Positions 7,899 to 11,561 of a stretch of DNA of 11,561 bases are shown one piece after another. Both the position numbers and the translations under genes were made by a program. This stretch comes from Youngiibacter multivorans (GTDB lineage: Bacteria; Bacillota; Clostridia; Clostridiales; Clostridiaceae). The stretch is from the NCBI RefSeq assembly GCF_017873395.1, contig NZ_JAGGKC010000049.1, positions 1 through 11,561 of the forward strand, given 5' to 3'. Numbering within the stretch: position 1 is the stretch's first letter; each line of letters starts with the position of its first letter. Under the pieces are notes generated by a model, which saw only the letters and a list, made by a program, of their open reading frames with translations, did no database searches and had not been told where the DNA came from.

Positions 7899-8856
7899 AA
7901 TTCGCCAAGACTTTACACAGGCTGGATATTTGGTTTTCAATTTCTCTTCAAACTTGTCCAGGTTGACCGATGCCGCCTTTTCTGTAGGAGCCTTATGGAC
8001 GAGCTTGAGGTCAGCCATGAGAGCTTTTATGTCCTTGTAGCTCACATATCGGGTGGATGACCGAATTTGGTGGATTATCAGCGTTGTATCTTCGTCTTTC
8101 CAAATACAGCATTAATCGCCTCCTTGAAGCCAGTGAGGCCGTCTATACAGGCAATCAGTATATCCTGGACTCCTCGATTCTTAAGCCCGTTCAAAACTGA
8201 AAGCCAGAATTTAGAGGATTCGTTCTCTCCAATCCACATGCCCAGAATATCCTTTGTGCCATCCATTGTATAAGCCAATATGTTGTATACGGCTTTATTG
8301 ACTATGGCCCCATCCTGTTTCACATGGTAATTGATGTCATCAAGGAAAACTACCGGATATACTGGTTCCAAAGGTCTTGATTGCTATTCATTGATCATTG
8401 GGATGATTTTGTCTGTAATCGTAGAAACCTGGCTTGCTGATATGCTGAACCCGTAGATGTCCTGCAGATGATCTTCTATGTCTCTTGTTGTCATACCTTG
8501 GCATACATTGAGATAATCTTCTCTTCGATATCCGAGATATCTGTTTTGTACTTTCCAACAATCTTGGGATCAAAGTCTCCTTTTCTGTCACGAGGAATAT
8601 TGACCACGATTGGGCCTCCAGTTGACTTCACATTTTTCTTGCTGAATCCGTTTCGCGTATTCTCAGGATGTTTGACATTAACACCTTTAGGATACCCCAA
8701 GTGATCATCCATCTCAGCTTCCAGCATTGATTCTATAGTGCCACCTAGCATTTCTTTTAAATCATCGTAGACATCATCGGCAGTAGTAGGGTCGTAAATT
8801 TCAAGAAACTGTTTAGCAAGTTCCATCAGCCTTGGATCCCTTTTAATCTTTGCCAT
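7899..8856 (-). pseudogene. IS256-family transposase, N-terminal part, with frameshifts and a stop
   Basis: It starts at the ATG at 8856 behind GGAGG. MAKIKRDPRLMELAKQF and the EAEMDDHLGY segment are typical of mutator transposases. A one-base loss at about 8496 (after ISMYAK) shifts the frame; downstream it reads MTTRDIEDHLQDIYG. A TAG at 8386-8384 replaces what is usually Trp in the MINEWQ segment. The catalytic block YPVVFLDDINYHVK and the MWIGENESSKFWLSVLNGLK block follow, then ACIDGLTGF. Another one-base loss at about 8078 follows KIQR, after which IIHQIRSSTRYVSYKDIKAL is readable. The gene is cut at SWR (7899). It cannot make an active transposase. Confidence 0.88.
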
Positions 8857-8932
8857 GTTAAAAAACCTCCGGTTTAAGACTATTCTAATCTTAAGTCAGA
8901 GGTCCAAACACAAAATTTTCTACACTCTCTTC
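8857..8932 (-). repeat. IS256 element left terminus and leader
   Basis: Upstream of the transposase start lies GGAGG, an imperfect TTAAGA/TCTTAA hairpin, and then a stretch ending in GAGAGTGTAGAAAATTTTGTG (about 8930 down to 8910). It resembles the terminal repeats of IS256-family elements in low-GC Gram-positive bacteria. The exact tip cannot be fixed without a second copy. The endonuclease stop codon falls inside it. Confidence 0.5.
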
Positions 8933-10329
8933 GATATAGTGCTTAATAATCTATATTGTATGTTTTGCATTAATGATTCAATTTTTAACTTTATCAAGGA
9001 AATTTCTGCACGGCTCGAAATTAAAGTACAGACTCTATCCAATGCATTCATCTCCGCTTGAGTGAGAAATGCATCGATATTTCGGTTTTCCTTGCTGTTA
9101 AAATCTTTGACAGAATCAATCGCAATCCGACTAAATCTCTTCATTTCATTTATATTTCGTTCTGTGTAATGACGTTTAGAAGTTGTGACGATGTCACCCA
9201 GGTTATTAAAACCATAACTTGATGCGAAGTAGTCGTATTTAGGCTTTAGTAATATTTCGGTTAGTACTTCCTCACCTATGCTAGTACACTTATCGAAAAT
9301 ATTCCCAAGTATAAACATAAAATTTACCATATTTTGTTTAAGTATATCTCTATAAACTGTTGATACGTATTGGGGCTGAAATTTGTAATTCATTTTTATA
9401 TATTCCCAAATAGTCGAGGAATACCAAGACATTGGGTAAATACGAGTCCTACTTTCAACTTCAAGTATTTTTTCAATATCATCAATTTGTAATCTATCTC
9501 TTTTAGACGCGTTATTTCCAAAATCCATCGGCTGTAGATATCTTGGATCGTGAACAAATCCTAGTGATATCGGACCGATATGATCTGCTGTTGTATTTGA
9601 AAAAAAATCACTTCCCATATACATGTTTGCTGCATGAATATTACCATCACTCCAGTACTCATAAGCACGGCGATCTTTTGTGTAGCTTTTTAGGTTTTCA
9701 GAAGATCGACCCTTATCTTCCAAAGCACGACAGCACCTATTATATGTGTGAAATCCATCGTAACGATCCGGAAAGTTCGACATGGCCCCAGGACCAAGAT
9801 ATGTCTTACCGCCAAGCCTACATGACTGTTCGCATTTATCAATTAGATCTTTTTTTGAAAGTATAAGATATTCTTGGGGAAACTCAAACTTTTTGTTAAA
9901 GAATTTTCTGACTGTCAATTCAGGCACTTCATTTTCAATCAAAATGTCCCATATATCACTAATGTGATTACAAGATGTGAAATCATACCCGAATTCCTTT
10001 TTAAGAGCTTTTAGAAATATGGAGTTTGGATAAAAATAATATATTGATAAGCTTTCACCACATATCTGACATACTTTCAATTTTGTTGGATGTAACATTC
10101 TCATTACTTCAGCATAAACTCCTGGAACATTAGGAATGTTGAATTCACTAGCCTTTTTGTCTGCCCATGCTATGCGTTGCCTACCAATTTTACTTTGCTT
10201 AACTGCAATCCACCTATAACTGCCATCATCTGACCTTAATATCGGTAATCCAGAATAGTTATCGTGATTAACGATATAATCAATGTATTCATAGAAGTTC
10301 TGATGCCAATTCCTATTCGATTTTGCCAT
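8920..10329 (-). CDS. Type IIS restriction endonuclease, Alw26I/Eco31I/Esp3I family (HNH), possibly truncated at C-terminus
   Basis: This is the partner nuclease of the methyltransferase at 3399; known members bind GTCTC-type sites and cut a short distance away. The start ATG is preceded by GGAGG with good spacing. The 469 residues include CQIC at 87-90 and cysteine-rich stretches at 166-170 and 199-200 (possible zinc ligands). The HNH-like core is TADHIGPISLGF (247-258), then LQPM and NNASKRDRL (272-280). Asp249 and Asn272 are 23 residues apart, the same spacing as the catalytic Asp311 and Asn334 I recall for Eco31I. The last residues (SKRV, then TAG) are encoded by the IS256 terminus. The protein is also shorter than Eco31I (about 550 residues as I recall), so some native C-terminus may be lost. 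Activity is uncertain. Confidence 0.88.
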   Translation of the reverse strand: MAKSNRNWHQNFYEYIDYIVNHDNYSGLPILRSDDGSYRWIAVKQSKIGRQRIAWADKKASEFNIPNVPGVYAEVMRMLHPTKLKVCQICGESLSIYYFYPNSIFLKALKKEFGYDFTSCNHISDIWDILIENEVPELTVRKFFNKKFEFPQEYLILSKKDLIDKCEQSCRLGGKTYLGPGAMSNFPDRYDGFHTYNRCCRALEDKGRSSENLKSYTKDRRAYEYWSDGNIHAANMYMGSDFFSNTTADHIGPISLGFVHDPRYLQPMDFGNNASKRDRLQIDDIEKILEVESRTRIYPMSWYSSTIWEYIKMNYKFQPQYVSTVYRDILKQNMVNFMFILGNIFDKCTSIGEEVLTEILLKPKYDYFASSYGFNNLGDIVTTSKRHYTERNINEMKRFSRIAIDSVKDFNSKENRNIDAFLTQAEMNALDRVCTLISSRAEISLIKLKIESLMQNIQYRLLSTISKRV

Positions 10330-10385
10330 AATGATCCTCCAGTATTATTTATTAATATATTTTATCATATTTTCCATGTAATCAT

Positions 10386-10417
10386 GATAATGTAACAAAT
10401 TTATTGGATAATGTTAC
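10386..10417. promoter_or_regulatory. Paired repeats upstream of the endonuclease gene
   Basis: GATAATGTAAC (10386-10396) and GATAATGTTAC (10407-10417) are direct repeats exactly 21 bases apart, two helical turns. Their inner parts also form an inverted repeat, GTAACA...TGTTAC. They lie 57-88 bases before the endonuclease start, where an operator could sit. No good -35/-10 pair could be fixed. No regulator gene is in the window. Confidence 0.4.
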
Positions 10418-10457
10418 TTTGTTGAAAATATAAAAAGTGCTAATTATATTTAACTCA

Positions 10458-10471
10458 ATTTACATGTAAAT
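10458..10471. repeat. 14-base perfect palindrome
   Basis: ATTTACATGTAAAT is a perfect dyad in the AT-rich spacer between the endonuclease gene and uspA. It could be a dimeric repressor site or chance in AT-rich DNA. It lies 129 bases upstream of the endonuclease start codon. Confidence 0.3.
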
Positions 10472-10513
10472 GCATTAAATTCTTTTTTTTGAAAATTATA
10501 TAAATTACGTGAA

Positions 10514-10542
10514 AAGAGGCAGTCTTAATCCAGACGCCTCTT
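10514..10542 (-). terminator. Terminator of uspA
   Basis: On the - strand AAGAGGC-GTCT pairs with AGAC-(T)-GCCTCTT around a six-base loop, with one bulged base, followed by TT and then A/T-rich DNA. It starts 25 bases past the uspA stop codon. The G/C-rich upper stem fits a rho-independent terminator. Confidence 0.75.
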
Positions 10543-10567
10543 GATTTGATTTAGATTTTCTTAATCA

Positions 10568-11092
10568 TCAGACTGTGTCTTCCTCATGCATGATGTAAAC
10601 AGGGCAAGGAGCATCTGCGATAACTCTCTGGGTGACGGATCCGATGAAGAAACGTCGAAGCTTAGAGAATCCTCTTCGACCCATTAAAATCAGGTCAAAT
10701 TTCTCTTTTTCAGCGAACTTGAGGATCTCAACAGATGGTTCACCCTCCAGAACTACTTTGTTGAATGGAACTCCTGTAGTATCAAGCTTCGCTAAGAAGT
10801 CATCGAGCATCTGTGTCTGTTTTCCTTTCATTCCATGGAAAAGGTCAGACTTTTCGATATGGAATTCTGTGTTGTCCTGAAATTCTGCACTCTTTACGCT
10901 GGTTGAGCCTACACCTGCGACAACTTCATTGAAATCTGTTGCATCTGCCATGCCGTACTGTGACAAGTCCGGAGCTTTAGCTACCGTAAGGAATGTAATC
11001 TCACTGCCATATTGCTTAGCAAATTCAATTGCCCTTGCTGCCGCCTTTTTTGAAGCGTCAGAACCATCGATTGGAACAAGCATCTTTTTCAT
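10568..11092 (-). CDS. uspA: Universal stress protein, UspA family
   Basis: A cytosolic single-domain Usp protein, 174 residues, slightly above the usual 140-160. The ATG at 11092 is chosen because AGGAGGG lies just upstream; the frame extends to 11143, but without a ribosome binding site there. It opens MKKMLVPIDGSDASKKA, with the conserved Asp9 of the ATP-binding strand. Near the end it carries the ATP-binding pattern G-2x-G-9x-G-S: Gly138, Gly141, Gly151 and Ser152, in GRRGFSKLRRFFIGS. ATP-binding Usp proteins help cells survive starvation or stress, but the specific trigger here is unknown. A terminator follows. Its base composition is less AT-rich than the restriction genes, as expected for resident chromosome beside an island. 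Confidence 0.92.
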   Translation of the reverse strand: MKKMLVPIDGSDASKKAAARAIEFAKQYGSEITFLTVAKAPDLSQYGMADATDFNEVVAGVGSTSVKSAEFQDNTEFHIEKSDLFHGMKGKQTQMLDDFLAKLDTTGVPFNKVVLEGEPSVEILKFAEKEKFDLILMGRRGFSKLRRFFIGSVTQRVIADAPCPVYIMHEEDTV

Positions 11093-11222
11093 TTTTAACC
11101 CTCCTAACAGAGTATTTATGTTAATTGATACCCATGGGTTCAATCAGCTATGGATATCATGAAGTATCCGAAACCTGAGCTGAATTTCAACCAGCCAGAT
11201 CAATTCGGATGTCTATATCTTC

Positions 11223-11228
11223 ATTATA
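11223..11228 (-). promoter_or_regulatory. Putative uspA -10 box
   Basis: A perfect TATAAT on the - strand lies about 130 bases before the uspA start codon. No good -35 hexamer is visible at 16-18 bases. The long leader between this box and the gene is unexplained. Confidence 0.35.
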
Positions 11229-11346
11229 ATCCTTTAATTTTTGGTAAAACTTGAGTTTACACAATGTGCAAAGAGAATACTATCAAAATTAAGAAACAAC
11301 ACAGTTTGTTCATGTGAAAAATATTATTAGTATATGTATATGGAAT

Positions 11347-11401
11347 GGACGAGACGGCAAAATCAGAATGGAATCCATACTGATTTGGACTTTGCCGGTC
11401 C
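11347..11401. repeat. Large imperfect inverted repeat
   Basis: The centre (11360-11386) is a 27-base near-perfect palindrome with arms AAATCAG and ATGGA, broken by a single mismatch and a central base. Outside it, GGCAAA (11356-11361) can pair with TTTGCC (11391-11396), and GGAC (11347-11350) with GTCC (11398-11401). There is no T-run on either side, so it is not a standard terminator. It lies upstream of the promoter for the gene at 11508. A 35-codon frame (11340-11447) crosses it but lacks a ribosome binding site. Confidence 0.6.
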
Positions 11402-11467
11402 AGATGTCAAAATGAGACAGGAAGTCTGCAAATATTGTCAAATGTAACGAAATTGTAAATGTTTGTA

Positions 11468-11476
11468 TGATATAAT
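11468..11476 (+). promoter_or_regulatory. Extended -10 promoter
   Basis: TGATATAAT is an extended -10 element (TGnTATAAT) ending 31 bases before the ATG at 11508. No consensus -35 is seen, which extended -10 promoters can do without. The orientation fits the partial gene that follows. Confidence 0.55.
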
Positions 11477-11507
11477 TTATTAGGAAAGAATCGTTGAGGG
11501 GAAAAGA

Positions 11508-11561
11508 ATGGCCATCAGATGCAGGAAAGCATTGATGACCCGAATGCAATTTTTCCGATTG
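11508..11561 (+). CDS. Start of an unidentified gene, runs off window
   Basis: GAGGGG (11496-11501) precedes an ATG at 11508 by six bases, downstream of an extended -10 promoter. Eighteen codons are visible (MAIRCRKALMTRMQFF...), too few to identify. An alternative start at 11519 in another frame gives MQESIDDPNAIFPI. It looks more like a normal protein start, but is 17 bases from the Shine-Dalgarno sequence. The choice cannot be made from the visible part. The gene is divergent from uspA. Confidence 0.45.
   Translation, partial: MAIRCRKALMTRMQFFRL

Larger units (their letters stand above)
6921..8932 (-). mobile_element. IS256-family element, broken and interrupted by other elements
   Basis: The left part (8932 to about 7899) holds the terminus, leader and N-terminal two-thirds of a mutator-type transposase. 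The right part (about 7122 to 6921) holds its last 60 or so codons. Together they account for most of one transposase, missing only the segment around the WRE to TTN region. About 780 bases of foreign insertion-element DNA fill the gap. I infer a single IS256 copy that was invaded and partly deleted. The left terminus near 8926-8932 lies inside the 3' end of the endonuclease gene. The right terminus was not found. Confidence 0.7.

Noticed and set aside
7620..8060. 146-codon frame on the + strand
   Set aside because: It runs antisense across the element end and the IS256 remnant, both of which are clearly coded on the - strand.
8388..8591. 67-codon frame on the - strand
   Set aside because: It is an out-of-frame reading of the IS256 transposase next to the frameshift at about 8496.
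11340..11447. 35-codon frame on the + strand across the inverted repeat
   Set aside because: There is no Shine-Dalgarno sequence. Readable codons may simply be chance.
11310..11549. 79-codon frame on the - strand
   Set aside because: It covers the promoter and start of the + strand gene and the inverted repeat, has no ribosome binding site and resembles nothing known.
1..11561. CRISPR array, tRNA or rRNA genes
   Set aside because: No regularly spaced repeats or recognisable tRNA/rRNA sequence were seen on either strand.

Overview
The window looks like an accessory region of a low-GC, Gram-positive-type (Bacillota/Clostridia or Negativicutes-like) genome. The genes are AT-rich, with strong GGAGG-type ribosome binding sites. 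The transposon remnants belong to families common in these bacteria: ISL3, IS256, IS21 and a DUF6431-type helper. A universal stress protein gene at the right edge looks like ordinary chromosome. I cannot name the genus.

The centrepiece is a type IIS restriction-modification system of the Alw26I/Eco31I/Esp3I family. A 1015-residue methyltransferase (3399-6446, +) joins an N6-adenine methyltransferase to a circularly permuted C5-cytosine methyltransferase in one chain. The cognate HNH endonuclease (8920-10329, -) lies convergent to it. Known members recognise GTCTC-type sites and methylate adenine on one strand and cytosine on the other. Two GTCTC sites lie in the putative methyltransferase promoter.

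Layout, left to right. 1-292 is the end of an insertion element carrying the start of a zinc-ribbon (DUF6431-like) helper, abutting a decayed serine recombinase (294-522). Next come a small cysteine-containing ORF (775-969) and a complete ISL3-family element (about 1070-2642). A second, decayed ISL3 transposase fragment (about 2799-3220) follows, then the methyltransferase gene with a strong hairpin terminator (6558-6607). 6921-8932 is a nested pile of broken elements. Two halves of an IS256-family transposase surround the C-terminal part of an IS21 IstB helper and a second copy of the element end seen at 1-292. The endonuclease gene follows, and its last codons run into the IS256 terminus. 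The window closes with uspA (10568-11092, -) and the first codons of a divergent gene (from 11508, +).

The methyltransferase should protect host DNA that the endonuclease would otherwise cut. The IS256 insertion separates the two convergent genes and may have replaced the endonuclease C-terminus. Whether restriction is still active is therefore open, while the methyltransferase appears intact.
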